Origin: Glebionis coronaria
Taxonomy: Eukaryota > Streptophyta > Magnoliopsida > Asterales > Asteraceae
NCBI GenBank assembly: GCA_025667525.1
Contig: CM046875.1
Span: 202,034,125 to 202,098,124 of the forward strand
Length of the DNA: 64,000 nt
Direction of reading: 5' to 3'
The position numbers and the translations under genes are program-made. Positions within the stretch are counted from its first letter, which is position 1. Each line of letters starts with the position of its first letter. Below, piece by piece: positions 12,006 through 24,583 of the stretch. Below the pieces are notes generated by a model. That model searched no databases and was not told where the DNA came from. It saw only the letters and a list, made by a program, of their open reading frames with translations.

Positions 12006-13768
12006 TCATGGGATTTGGACATGCTCCTTTTCGACCACCACCTCGGATTCTTCCTCAATTGCCTCCTCCGTAGAAACAATTGGTTGAGGAGTCGGTTCCT
12101 TAAGTTTCTTACCAATGCGTGTGGTAATCACTTTCATCTCTCCCTTAGGCTTCGATATGGTGTTGCTAGGAAGACTACTCGAAGACGGTTTGCACATAAT
12201 TGCCTCAAACATAGATGAAATTTTGCCCTCAAACATGGATTGCCTCTTCTCGGCTTTAATCATTTCTTGCTTAATTTCATGTTGCCCTTGTTCCATTTTT
12301 TGTTGGTTTTGTTGTAACCTAGTTACATTTCCTTCCATTTTGTTTGTATGGATTTTAAGCTCATTTGCTAACTCGTTTTTCAACTCTTTCTTCAAGTCGT
12401 TCTTAAACTCGGATCTTAGGCTAATGATTTCTCTTTGAATGTTGTCAAACCTAGCATCGTTTCCATTAGCGTATTCAACAAATTCATTTGGAAGATCTTT
12501 CAAAGTTTGCAAACTCTTATTGTTGATTTGAAAATCACTTTGATTTTTGTTTGAAACTTGATTATTAACCCCTTGATTCCCATAGTTTCCTTTGTTGTAA
12601 TTGTTTTTGAAACCAACTTGATTGTTTCGATAGTTGTTGTTAGCATTCTGATTTGAAGCAAAACCCGGTGGAGTCAACTGATTAGAGCGGGTAACTTGAC
12701 CGTTTTGGTTGTAAGTTCCCGTGGCCGCGTAGGCACTCGAAGTGTTACCACCGTTGGTAATGCACTTGGATAAATCATGACCTCCACCACAATACATACA
12801 TGAAGCCTCAACCGCTTTAGCCGTAGCGGGAGCACTTTGTTCTCCAACTTTGAATTCAATTAAAAGTCCTTTAAGCTTATCAAAGATTTTGTTTTCCAAG
12901 TTAGCCTCAATTTGGCAAGCATCGATGGTATTAGACAAATAAGGTGAAGCCGAAGACGAATCCTTACGAACACTCGACGTGCTACGAGGACTATACACCT
13001 TAGATCTATTCTCAATTATCACCAAAGCTTCCTCAACCGTTTTACACAAAAATTACCACCCGCGACGGCATTATAATCCCTTTCATGATCATTAAGTCCA
13101 TTGTAAAACGTGTCAATTTGATGCAAGTCAGAAAAACCGTGATGAGGACACTCATGTAACATTTCCTTAAACCTATTCCAAGCCGTTAAAAAACTCTCAT
13201 TAAACTCTTGTGAAAATTTTGAAATCTCGTTTTTTAAATGTGTAGTCTTAGAGGGCGGAAAAAATTGGTTCACGAACTTTGAAACGAGATCCTTCCACGT
13301 CAATATAGAATTGGGTGGCTCTTTCTCTAACCAAATTTTAGCGGGCCCCGCTAAGGAATACGGAAAAAGCATCATCTTAATCGAGTCATTAGCAACATCC
13401 TTAAATTTGCATGTGGCGGTAAGACGATTGAATTGGCGGATATGGTTGTGCGGGTTGTCCTTTTCATCACCACGGAATTTGTTGTTTTGGATCATCCACA
13501 ACAAATCCGTTTTCACTTCAAAATTCTCCGCAAGGATAGCGGTAATTACAATAGCCTCTCCATAACCCTCGGTGGGTGCTTAAAGTAACTCCATCATAGT
13601 TCGATTCTCCATGGTTGGTTCTTCTCTCATGATAGGTTCGTCAATAGGAGACTCATCAGTAGAAAGATTAGGAGTAGGTCTTGACTCCTTTCGGTTTTTT
13701 CGTTTACGTGCACGTCTGGCTTGATTACGAGTAAGCATAAACGTCATGTACAACGTGGGGATGAGCAA
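12006..13768 (-). pseudogene. gag: A1 gag remnant
   Basis: The Athila gag N-terminus (LTRNQARRARKRK) leads into the retrotransposon_gag domain with IRQFNRLTATCKFKD, LFPYSLAGPAKIWLE and FFPPSKTTHLKNEI. An in-frame stop lies at 13580-13582, where A2 has a sense codon. At about 13060 the frame changes by -1. The downstream frame carries the single knuckle-like CMYCGGGHDLSKC, an Asn/Gln-rich stretch and a coiled coil (KNDLKKELKNELANEL). A2 has the same -1 change at the same codon. The frame ends at 12006, and the continuation toward protease lies in another frame. Confidence 0.85.
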
Positions 13769-14471
13769 AGAAGATTCTTTTTGGTGTTTTGTATTTTTAC
13801 AATTTTTTTGTGGTTTTTGATTGTTTTTACTTTTTTTTGGATTTTTGTGATTGTATTAAGTAGACCAAAATCTACAAATCTCCTCCTTAATCAAATCTCT
13901 TGATTAAAGAAGCCTCAAGGAATGAAAATGATCACGTGAAGTGAACGCCTTCGATGACTTTAGAACGTTGGTGGAACACCAAAACGTTCAAGAGGGTTTA
14001 ATCAAATAAAACCAAGAAAGTATATATGATACTTAATAATACTTTGGGCGGTAAAACCCTCGATTAGCTTTCAATCTCAAAGTACTCTCAAGCAAGCGGG
14101 GAAACGAGGCGGCGCGAAGCACATAAGAGCCTTTTTCCTTAGGGTATATTTTATAATACCCGCCTTATACCCACTTGATAGTTTGTATTTTTCAAAATCG
14201 AGCTTCACGAAAGCATTTATCTTTTTTTGCCTTTTCTTTCTTGTTTGAGATTCGAATACAATGATTGGGTAATGACCTCCCAAGTCAAGGTTGTGTTTTC
14301 ACACTTTTGGAGTACTTGTGAATTTATTGTTCTACGTATACAATATATTAATAATATTCACACAAAAAACGAAAAACCGATAATACGTATTAGTAGAGTG
14401 ATACTAATACAAATAGATATTATGGCTATATATAAAAACAACAATTGCCAAATCAAAACACAACACGCCTT
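13769..14471 (-). other. A1 leader
   Basis: This is the non-coding leader between primer site and gag. The stretch 14052-14128, with a GC-rich core (GCGCCGCCTCGTTTCCCCGC), is almost identical to A2 at 24931-25015. Confidence 0.6.
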
Positions 14472-14487
14472 CCCGGCAGCGGCGCCA
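14472..14487 (-). other. primer binding site, tRNA-Asp-like (A1)
   Basis: The element strand reads TGGCGCCGCTGCCGGG three bases inside the LTR. From memory this is the Athila-type site complementary to tRNA-Asp. Confidence 0.75.
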
Positions 14488-14490
14488 AAA

Positions 14491-17400
14491 TAATAGTTGT
14501 AAATTTACGTCTTTTAGGAAAAAGAGCGTAACTAGGGTAAGTATTAACAAGTGATTTAGGAAAACCACAAGTTATGACCCAAAGTGGGGATCGTTCTCAA
14601 GGAGGCTTGGTGTGTGTGTTAAGAGATTATTAACTTTGTGATTATATTTATGAGAAAAGAAAAGAAGAAATGAGATTAGAAGAGAATGACGGTTACGATG
14701 ACGATTTAAACTAAGACGAAATGGTCGTACACGTAAAACCGTAAAAAGTGACAAAATTAAAAATTTACCCTATAAATTCATAGAAAATTGCAATAATCCT
14801 AAATAATATAATTAGAGTTTACAAAAAATCAAAAATCACTCAAACCTTTTATTTAATTAAATATTAATCTTTTAATGCTAATTAAAGCCCTAAAAATCAA
14901 TTTAATTAACAAAAAGCCCAAAATGAGATTTTTTTAATTGTAAACCTCTAAAATGACTTAACTAAATTCAAAAATATTTTTGAAAATTTTAAGACAAATA
15001 AAAACTATTTGAAAACAATTAAAAACTATTTAAACTTAAAATAATTATAATAATTAATCTAATGACAATAAAAATATTCTAAAAATTGTAAAATTCCTAA
15101 ATTAATGTATTTAATCTAAGAAAAACATAAAAACTTGAAAAATCTAAATTTTAATTTTTAATAATAAAATAATAATAAAATAATATTAAAAATCCAAAAT
15201 TTATAAAAAATTATAAAAACTTGCAAACTAGCTTAATTTAACCTAATAAACACAAAAATGAAGTTGAAATTACAAAAATACCCCTAATGGGCTTTCAAAT
15301 GGGCCAAAGTACAAAACAGACCCTTATTGGGCCAAAATAAGCCCAATAAGAAAAATGTTTATAAAAATGGCCCAAAAGCTACTATCTGACTCAAAATTTG
15401 ATTTTAAACTCAAAACTCTGAAGGCCCAAAAGCTGAAAATGAGTTTAAGCTAGCTTATTCCAAAGCAGCTTATTCTTAATGGGCTTTTTGGCCCATTAAG
15501 CTATAAGCTGATGACATAAGCTCAAATTAGACACACAAGCTTCTTTTGAGTTACTTAAGACTTCCGTAAAAAGAAATTTGAAAAAAGTCCAAGAAATAAG
15601 CTTGAAAAAGCAATAAGCTATCTTCACAAAACGACAAAATAGTCTTTTTCGAGTTCTAGGCTACCCTAAGAGCTGATTCAAGTTTCAAAAGCTTTTAAAT
15701 GACTTAACTAAGCTTAATCAAGAAAAAGTTTTCAAATAAGTTCACTCAATAAGCTGAAATAAGCAAATAAGCACTTCTTTAAAAGTCTACTTTATGAGTT
15801 TTCTAGAAAAAAATCAAAGCCAAGGTCTGATAAGCTCCAGTTCAAACAAATGGGTCAAATGAGGAAGATTGATCATAAAAAGTAAGTTGTTGCAGGTCAA
15901 AATAAGCCAATATGGCTTATTAATAAGCCAACTGAAAATTAACACTAGTAGGGGCTAGTTTTGGTGTCTGAGTAGTGGAAACTTTTTCCACTGCTTGACC
16001 TGTTTGACTATTTGTCTTTAGTGGCTTTTTTGTGGATTTAAGTTTCACATAGGCACCCAAATGATCATTGGATCATAAGGAGTCAATACAACAAAGAAAT
16101 CACAATCACAATCAGCCAATACATTTAATTCAATTAAGAACCAGATATAGCCCAGACATGAACAAATAAGCAGTTATGGTTCAATAAGCACTTATAGCAC
16201 AATTCAGCCAACCAAACTTTACCAAATGCATACACAAGCAATAATAAACTTAAATGAACAAGTTTAAACAGGTTTCATGCAATGATTCAAAGTATAGATC
16301 AAGATTTAAGCACAATAAGTTACTGATGAACACTAACACAAGCAGATATGAACACTTGCTGATGTATTTGACCACCAAGCCAAATTCAAACCCCCAAATC
16401 TTGTTAACAGGTTATATTAACTATGTTTAAACACTTTTTAGCCCTAAGCATGCATACACTCTAGGTGTTCCCAAAGTCTTAGGTCAAAAAAAGTCAAAAC
16501 AAGCAGACTATAGCACAATGTTTGATTTGGTGTTTTAAAGTTGAAAACTTGCAGCAAATAGCACACAAACGAGTACTTAGCATATACAAAGCACAAACAC
16601 AAACTTCCAACCACAAAATAACACACTATGATTTAAAACAGGTAATCCCAAACACCCTTTTAAATTTTCAAATCAAAAATTTCAAATCAAAAGTGTATTC
16701 CAAGGTTACCCAAGCCCAAATCAACACAATAACAGATGTAATATGCAGATTTAAGCAAGATTAAGCCACAAATTTCACAAGAACACAAGCAACACACAAA
16801 TATCACAAATATCCAATATTTTATCAGATTTTGAGATTAAGGGTGCAAACCTCATGGATGTACATCCACACCCACGAATTTTGAGCTTATGTGCTAGCAA
16901 GAACAAGCACAAGCTTCCACAATAAAGCCTGCTAAGATGGAACAAAGTTAGAAGCACAAGTTATCAAAACAGAAAAGTGAAAATCCTTGATTAATGTAAC
17001 CTTAGTTCCCCACACTTGATTATCCCCAAGTTATAAGCTTCACCACACCTTGATAACACAATATCAGGATACTATGATCAGCTTTATAGCCCACGAATTC
17101 CAAGGTTTGAACTAGACTTAGCAAAATATCAAGATTATAGGAAAATGTGCAAACTTTTGCACACTCCTTTGAAAACAAGTTTTAGGATTCAAGAACAGTT
17201 AACATCAAACAATAATAAACAGATAATAAGGTTGGCACTTGATTTTTCTTCACCAAATTCAAACACATTTCATTAAACTGAATATATGATTTACAGATTT
17301 GTAAACAATGGAAAATTCAAGAGCAAACTAAAATGTAATGAGTCCTATGCCTTTTATAGGCTAACAACTACTTGCTAAGAAGCTAAAAACGTGAACCATA

Positions 17401-18710
17401 ATGCAGTAGAAGTCCCAAAATGCCCCTTGTCTTGTTTGAATGTCTTCGCATCATGTGAAGAGAATTGGCTGTTTGTGTGAGGTGTCCAAGGTGAAAATGT
17501 GATCAAAGGCTTAGAAGAAAGCTTAGGATTGAAGCCAAATCTTGGGCGTTGGATTCACTGGCCATTTTGGCATTTCCCCTAAAGGTGGTATGCAGGGTTT
17601 ATCATGTGAGCTGGTTGAATGACGTGGCCAAGGGTTTAAGGTGGGGTTGTGTTTAGTCTCACCTTAATCATAAATCTGGAATGAATTAAGGGATAATATC
17701 AAGTATTTAGCAAAAGCCCAAATCTGCTTATGAACACGAAGAACACTGGTTTGATCTTTATTTGTGTTTAAAAGTGGTGTTTATCACGTAATTAACTAAT
17801 AAATAATTAGTTAGTTACGGCTTGGTGAGAGGAATGGTGATGTGGAGCCAGGGTGAGCTCCCATTGGTTGATTTCAAGTAGTGGGGCACGCGTCTTCCTC
17901 CCATAGGTCTAGGTAAGAAATGTTGTTTGCCCATTTTGGTCCCTTATCTTTCAAACTCCTTTCATTTGCAAATAATCTGGCTAAAACTTGATTCCCTTTG
18001 TATTTGAAGTTTCACTTTTCACACTTTTGCCCCAAATACTTTTCCAAAGTAATTTCAGGGGTATTTCTTGACAATTCTTGATTCTTGAAGGGCTGTTTTG
18101 GCATTTTCTTCATTGATAATGGTCTTGACTTGTCTTGTTGACTTCTTGGAGGACTGAAATTGCCAAGTCATGATTAATGAGGGACTATTTTTGCCATTTC
18201 TTCAAAGTCAAGGGTCATTTTGGTAATTTTGACAATTTTAAAGGACCAAACTTGTAATTTCTTATAACTTGAAGTCCTTCATGGTATGTTTGACTTTGAG
18301 GAGGATTAATATTGACATTTTAGTTTTGTTGAGGGACTAAAATAGCCAATTCTTCAAAGTGAAGGGTCCTTTTTACAATATTGACAAACTTTAGGGACCA
18401 ATCTTGTAATTATGAAGATACAAGGGTTTAAAGTGTCAATTCTTCAATATTGGAGGACCCTTCTTGCATAATCTTCAAATCTTCAAGGGTTTGTCTTGGG
18501 AAATTCTTCATTAGGGTTTGGTTCAATGTGCGGCTTCGTTTCCCGTGTTCGTTTTTGTATGATTCTTGTGATCTTTTGTCATTTTCTCAATATTCGTACC
18601 TAAAATACACAAGCAACAAACACAAGCATATATTTGGCCAATTTCATGATATTTTATGCATTTAAAGCCCTTTTTGGACGATGAGACTATGTATAAAAGT
18701 AGTCTCATCA
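14491..18710 (-). repeat. A1 5' LTR (4220 bp)
   Basis: The boundaries come from the primer site on one side and the shared terminal TGATGAGA with A2 on the other. The inner end reads TTA rather than CA on the element strand. The outer end forms a 10-bp hairpin (18680-18709). A TATA box (CCTATAAAAG) lies at 17351-17360. The stretch 18060-18500 is built of degenerate AGGGACC/CTTGTAATT units, and 15440-16300 is dense in AATAAGC. I find no gene; short open frames are chance. Confidence 0.85.
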
Positions 18711-19199
18711 CATTTCCTCGTAGATCTCTTAGGTTATTATGACGTACATATCACCCAACTACACTTTATAGGCGCATGTAAGATTAGCCAGTTTGAAATC
18801 CTTTGTCGTGCAAGAAGTATCCCTCCTACCGTAGAGTATTTTAGGCTATTTATACCCCCAATTTAGTAAATAGATGGCTTTCCTTCAAGAAACGATCCCC
18901 AAACAGCCCCACGGCCCACAATAAAGCCATGGACTCGCTGAAAAATTGGTACGACCATTACTTTTTCATCGACTCAATAGTGTGGCCGACCGATTTCGTT
19001 TTAAAACATAGATTATCTCCTGACCCTCCTCCGCGTGTTGGTACATATAATCCCCAACATTCCCAAGAAATAGATAGGAATAGAACAGGGTTCCATAGGA
19101 ATCTACCGAGTCATTTCTTTGTCTACTAGGGATTAGCCGTAACTACTTCGGTCGGTCCAACAGATATCCTATATTCTGGAGGAGGCGTGGTGAAGGTAG

Positions 19200-19275
19200 G
19201 TATAGTATCTGCACATCAAAGACATGCATAAACCAGTTATCCATAACTAACATACTTTGTTATTTGTTTTGACAG
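19200..19275 (+). other. predicted intron 1 (76 nt)
   Basis: The donor GTATAG and acceptor TTTTGACAG join the frame ending GGGVVKV to the frame starting EMNFFGIL. The alternative donor GTAGGT four bases earlier would put a stop in frame. Confidence 0.5.
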
Positions 19276-19904
19276 AAATGAACTTCTTTGGGATCCTTCG
19301 TCAGGGTGATCCAAAACTTATTCCAGAGGGATCCCGTCCTAGACGTGAGAATGAGCTAACCCTTCTCGAGCATACCCGCAACGTGACCATTTCCTTAGCA
19401 GTCGTACCAGACCCCTAATCTGACGATGAAAAACACAACTCTCATGATGACCCCCGTGGATTTCAACAACGAGGACGGGGACAACCTAATGCTGGAGGAT
19501 GAAGCCGGGTCCTCCTCTCCGCCTAGGACTGCTACCCCCGCCAATCAGGAGGAGCAGGGTGACAACATAGAGAGGACCACTTCCACCCTTCACCAAATGC
19601 TGGGTGATGACAAGGAGGAAGTGCAACATATAGACGAGGAGGAAGAAGAAGCCCAACCCATCCCCAAGCGCACTCGTAGGAAGAACAAGCAGATAAGAAG
19701 AGTTGCTCAGGCTGAGGTCGGGGAACACAATACCCCTGTGAAGAGACTGCGCGAGGATCACCCCCGCTATCAATCTGTTGAGAGCACCACCCACGCCTCC
19801 GAGACGGCGCGGGCTGCACCCGTGGATCCGGACGTGCCGTTAACAATTGTCGAGCCAGTCACTCAAGTTCCCCCCACTACATCAGAACTAGGAAGAACCA
19901 ACAT

Positions 19905-20005
19905 GTAAGTCTACCACATTCGTTTGGTCAAAATATCCATTATCCGAGTAAAAGGTACGGACTTCCACATACAATATTTAATGTCTATTCCAATTGTCGT
20001 TGCAG
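19905..20005 (+). other. predicted intron 2 (101 nt)
   Basis: The consensus donor GTAAGT and acceptor TCGTTGCAG split an AT|G codon. Removal keeps the frame open across an otherwise immediate stop. Confidence 0.7.
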
Positions 20006-20582
20006 GGATGAACAAGATGGTGTCGCACCTACCCAAGAGGCACGGAAGGAGAAGGAGAAAGAGAAGGAGAATGATAAGGAACCTGCCCCGCATACGGCCG
20101 CGACCAGATCTGGCCCCGCCTTTGAGGAAGGTACCCCCACAGCTTTACAAGAGGTAACGGTGCCTGGTCCCCATACACAATTCAACCCTGATTGGAAGAT
20201 TACCACCGCTTCACGGATGAGACAGGCTGAAGAATGTCGTGATTATCTGAACAACTGCATCCCTCCTGGTCTGGTAAAGGATGTAAATGCACTAAGCCAT
20301 GTGGACTTGGTGGATGAGTACAATGGCGCCTTGGTTCATCAGATGGCCATGGGGACATCCATGCGGGTAAGATTTGAGGCCTCCTTAGAGCATGTGGGTT
20401 TCTTGAAGAGAAAAGTTGGCCAAAGAGAGAAGATGGTTGAGGATAATGAGGCCCAGATTGCCTCCCTCCAGTCCCAGCTAGCCACTGCCAAAGCTACTAT
20501 TAAAGAACAAGCAGCGTACGCGAATGCTCATGATCAATGCGTAGCCGAGTTTGAGACTCAACTTGAGACTGCAACAGCTAAG

Positions 20583-20675
20583 GTATATATCCGTACCATA
20601 TCATGCCGACGTCACACTATCCTGCATTCTAATACTTGATGTATCATATACTGGTGACCGCGGTAGAAGCATTAG
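20583..20675 (+). other. predicted intron 3 (93 nt)
   Basis: Donor GTATAT follows ETATAK. The acceptor CATTAG opens a frame (SSSDQVSILTKELQDA) that continues the coiled coil up to the A2 LTR. Confidence 0.6.
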
Positions 20676-20810
20676 CCCAAGTCCTCCTCTGACCAAGTGT
20701 CCATCCTTACAAAAGAGCTTCAAGACGCACATGCGTTGATCCAGGGTGAGGAGAGACTAAAGGAGGATCTTGCCCATGAAAGGGTCGTGGCGGAACAATT
20801 AAAGAATGCT

Positions 20811-23800
20811 TGATGAGATGGCATTTATACATGATCTCATCGTTCTTTTTGGGCTTTAAATGCATAAAAATGTCATAAAATACCATATATATGCTTCTGT
20901 TTGTTTACTTGTGTATTTTAGGTATGGATATCGTGAAAAAGACAAAAGATCACAAGAAACAAGGAAAAACGGACACGAGAAACGAAGCCGTACAAAGTAC
21001 CGGGCCCTAGATCATGATTTATCCAACATTTACCCTTGAAGACTTGAAGATATGCAAGATTGATCCTCAATGAATGAAGAAATGACACTTAAAACCCTTG
21101 TGAAGTCATAATTACAAGTTTGGTCCCTTAAGTTTGTCAAAATTACACAAATGGTCCTTCAACTTTGAAGAAATGGCAAAATTAGTCCCTCAATTATGCT
21201 AATTTGTCAATTATGGTCCCTCATGAAGCCAAAGATACATTGAAGACCTTTGAAGATCAAGAATGTCCAAGATCAGTCCCTCAAATATCCTAAAATGGCA
21301 AAAACAACCCTTTGAAACCTTTTGCCAAAGTTTTGTGCCAAAAATGTGAAAAGGAAAACTTTCATAACAAAGGGAAGTCGTTTTTATGGGCTGAAAATCT
21401 TGTTATACACACTTTGCCAAAGAACAAGGACCAAGGCTGCCATTTCCAAACTTCAAACACACAAACACGCGTCAAACATATTCCACTCCACCAAAACCAG
21501 ATCAAAGGGACCACTATTCATGTTCATCCACCCAAATTTTACTTTTACTAAACAAAGGGTAATTTTCAATTACCTTGTCCCACGTGTGATTCACATATGC
21601 AGAAACCCATTCCACATCAAAAACCCTCACTCCCACTCACCATGGACCCCACCCCCAATTCCCTTTCAACCAATCAAAACACAACTTCCTCTCCAAGGCT
21701 TGCCACGTGTCAAGATCAACAGCCCACACTCTTAGCTTAACCCCAAAGCTAAAATGAACGTCTTGGATCATTTTGGACAGCTCATAACCAAGAATCATCT
21801 AGAAGACCTCAAGGATAAAATAGGAATTTCACTTCTAGTGTTTGTGAACAGTGTTAGCATAGCATATGTCTATAAAAGGAGACCTCAACCTGTGAGAGTC
21901 CCTTTGTTCCAGTTTTAGGCTATCAATCTTTGTAATCCCTTTTTAAGTTAATAAAATTTTATTTTCAGAAATTTGTGAAATCTTGTTCTTGTTTATTAAA
22001 AGTTGGTGTTAGAATAGCCTAATTCTGAGTTCCACATTAATGTTTGAAGGTTTTTGAGGCAAGGTTTTAATTGATAAGGCTTGTGTTTCAAAAATCAGAA
22101 AGATCTTGTTTATTGTTCATCACTTTTGTTTGTTGTTCTTAGCAGGTACTTGGAAGCTGGTACTTGTTTTGCTAGTACCTCAGCTCAAACAATCCAGGGC
22201 CTGGATGTAGGTCTTGGAGGTTTGCATCTTCTCCTTTTTCATTTTCTCTTTTAATTTCTGAATATTTGTGATATTGCATGATTGTTCTTGAATCTGTGTT
22301 TTTATGGTTGGATATTGTTTATTTGTTCTTGTTTGATGTTATTGAGTGGTTATTAACTTTATTTGTGGGTTAAAACTGGATTATCCTTTGGAAATTTGTC
22401 AAAACAGATTTTTAAGGGGTGTTTGGGTTAACTGCATAAGCAGGATTTGTGGTTTGTTGAGTGTTGGTTTTGTGTTGTTATCTGTTGGTATCTTCTTACC
22501 TGGTTTACTTGGTCATATATCTGCAAGTTTTGTGGTTTGAAACACCTAAATCCAATATATAGCTATAAAATCAGATTTACTTGGTTAATTTGGCTGAAAT
22601 TTAGAGGACACCTAGATCTAATCATAGACTAGGGTTAACAAGTGTTAAATCTAAGTTAACATAACCAGGGAAGTAGGATTTGAGGTTTGAAATTGGGTTT
22701 GTGGTCAAATAGATCAGCAAAAAGGGTTATTGTTCATCAATTGCATGTTAGTGCTCATCAGTAACCTACATATGCTTATTTCTGCTTATTCACTTTGATT
22801 CAGTGGTTGATTTAAGTTTGTTTGTGCTTATTCATAGTTTATATAGCTTGTGTATGCATCCTGTTGAATTTGGATGGCTTATTCATGCTATATTTGCTTA
22901 TTTGTGCATAACAGCTTATTTTCCATATTTGTGCTATATCTGGTGACTGTTTGATTAATCTGGGCTTATTGTGTGAATCAAATGTGATTTTCTTGTTGAT
23001 ATTGACTCCTTGTGATTCACTGATCACAAGGGTGCCCTTGTTTCCAATTGAATCCAACTAAATCTCTCTAAAAAGCTTGGTCAAATAGTCAAAGCAGTGG
23101 GAACTCCTTTCCCCTGCTACTAGCCACTGCTAGTGTATTTTGGGTTTCAGCTTATCAATAAGCTATAATAGCTTATTTTAACCAGCAACAACTTGGTTTT
23201 GTAATAGGTGCTCATTATTTGACCCATTTGTTCATACTTGAGCATTTGGTGTGTTGACTTTTAGGTTTGACTAGAAAACCAACTTAATTTACTTTTTCAT
23301 AAGTGTTTATTGGTTCATTCTGGCTTATTGGTGTTGCTTATTGGATTTTTGTTGATTGATTTGGCTTATTGAGTTCATTTGTGACATTTTGCAAGTTAAA
23401 TCAAGTCCTGAGGTGCCCTAAATCTCAAACCCGACTATTTTGTCGTTTTGTGGATTTATACTTTGCTTATTGCTGGCTTATTGAGTGTGCTTTTTCAAAA
23501 TTTCTTTTACAGATCTCTTAAGCATCCCAAAAGAAGGTTGTGTGTCAAATTAGAGCTTATGGCATTAGCTTATTGCTTAATGGGCTAAAAAGCCCAATAA
23601 GGATAAGTTGTTTGCTTAATAAGCTGTGATAAGCTCACTTTCAGCTTTTGGGCCTTTAGAGTTTTGTGTTTAGAATTAAAATTTGAGTCACATTGGCCTT
23701 TTCCAAGTCAATTGGGCCAAGTTTGACTTTTTAGGCTAAAAAGCCCATTAGTGTTTACTGTTTTTGGTTTTGGCCCATTTGAGGGCCCAATAGGGGTATT

Positions 23801-24566
23801 CTGGTCATTTCACTTTCATTTTCTGTTTAATTAGGTTAAAATAAACTAGCTTGCAAGTTTTTAGAATTTTTTATAATTTTTGGATTTTTAATATTATTTT
23901 AATATTATTTTATTATTATTTTTCAAATTTCACATTTTTCAACTTTTTACATTTTTCTTAGCTTAAATACATTAAAGTAGGAATTTTGCAACTTTTAGAA
24001 TAATTTTATCATCTTTAGATTAATTTTTATAATTATTTTAAGTTTTAATAGTATTTAAATCAATTTAAATAGTTTTTATTAGTTTAAAAATTTCTAAAAA
24101 TAATTTTTAATCTTTTTAGGTCATTTTGGAGGTTTCCCAATTGAAAAATCTTTATTTGGGCTTTTTGATAATTAATTTGATTTTTAGGGCTTTAATTAGC
24201 ATTTAAAAATTGAATATTTAATTAATTAAAAGGTTTGAAAAAGTTTTGATTATTGGTAAAGTCTTAGTTTATTTATTTTGATTTTTGGTGAATTTTTGGT
24301 TATTTTTAGAATTAATTTTTATTTTAGCTTAATTTATGGTTTTACGTTAAGTCGTTGTAGTAAGTAATTTCACGTCTTCGTCATCCTCTTTTCTCATCCC
24401 CTTCTAACCATTATTAATCTCAAACCAATTACGAATTATTCACACACATATACCTCCATGGGAAACGAACTTCATTGGGTCATTAGTGCTTGATTTTCCT
24501 AAATCATCACTTAATACTTACCGCATTTACGCCTTTTTCCTAAAAGGTCGTAATTTACCACAATCA
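20811..24566 (+). repeat. A2 5' LTR (3756 bp)
   Basis: It starts TGATGAGA and ends ATCA next to the primer site. It is the inverted, diverged homologue of the A1 LTR, with about 80% identity by eye in the first 180 bp. A TATA box (TATAAAAG) lies at 21871-21878. The first 31 bases form a hairpin (20812-20841). Degenerate GTCCCTCAA-type repeats fill 21060-21300, and GCTTATT is reiterated across 22750-23650. No gene is seen. Confidence 0.85.
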
Positions 24567-24569
24567 TTT

Positions 24570-24583
24570 TGGCGCCGCTACCG
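24570..24583 (+). other. primer binding site, tRNA-Asp-like (A2)
   Basis: TGGCGCCGCTACCG starts three bases after the LTR end. It differs at one position from the A1 and A3 sites (T in place of G at TACC). Confidence 0.75.

Larger units (their letters stand above)
10814..18710 (-). mobile_element. Athila-type Gypsy retrotransposon A1 (5' half only)
   Basis: Reading right to left, it has a 4.2-kb 5' LTR, a tRNA-Asp-like primer site, gag and protease. It is cut by C3 just where RT should begin. It is homologous throughout to A2, which lies in the opposite orientation 2.1 kb away. RT, integrase and the 3' LTR must lie left of the window. Confidence 0.9.
18711..20810 (+). pseudogene. intron-containing 'putative gypsy-type transposon' gene fragment
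   Basis: This is the piece of older DNA between the two Athila LTRs. Part 1 encodes ISQFEILCRARSIPPTVEYF, then DSLKNWYDHYFFIDS, a pattern I recognise as the plant 'putative gypsy type transposon' family (Pfam Transposase_28 type). Part 2 starts near 19276 (NFFGILRQGDPKLIPEG) and runs into an acidic, Lys/Arg-rich segment with an NLS-like PKRTRRKNK. Part 3 carries a long coiled coil. Three GT-AG introns fit; the second and third join open frames exactly. Damage includes an in-frame stop at 19127-19129 and a frameshift between about 19410 and 19470. Both ends are cut by A1 and A2, so start and stop are missing. The function of this family is not known to me. Confidence 0.6.
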
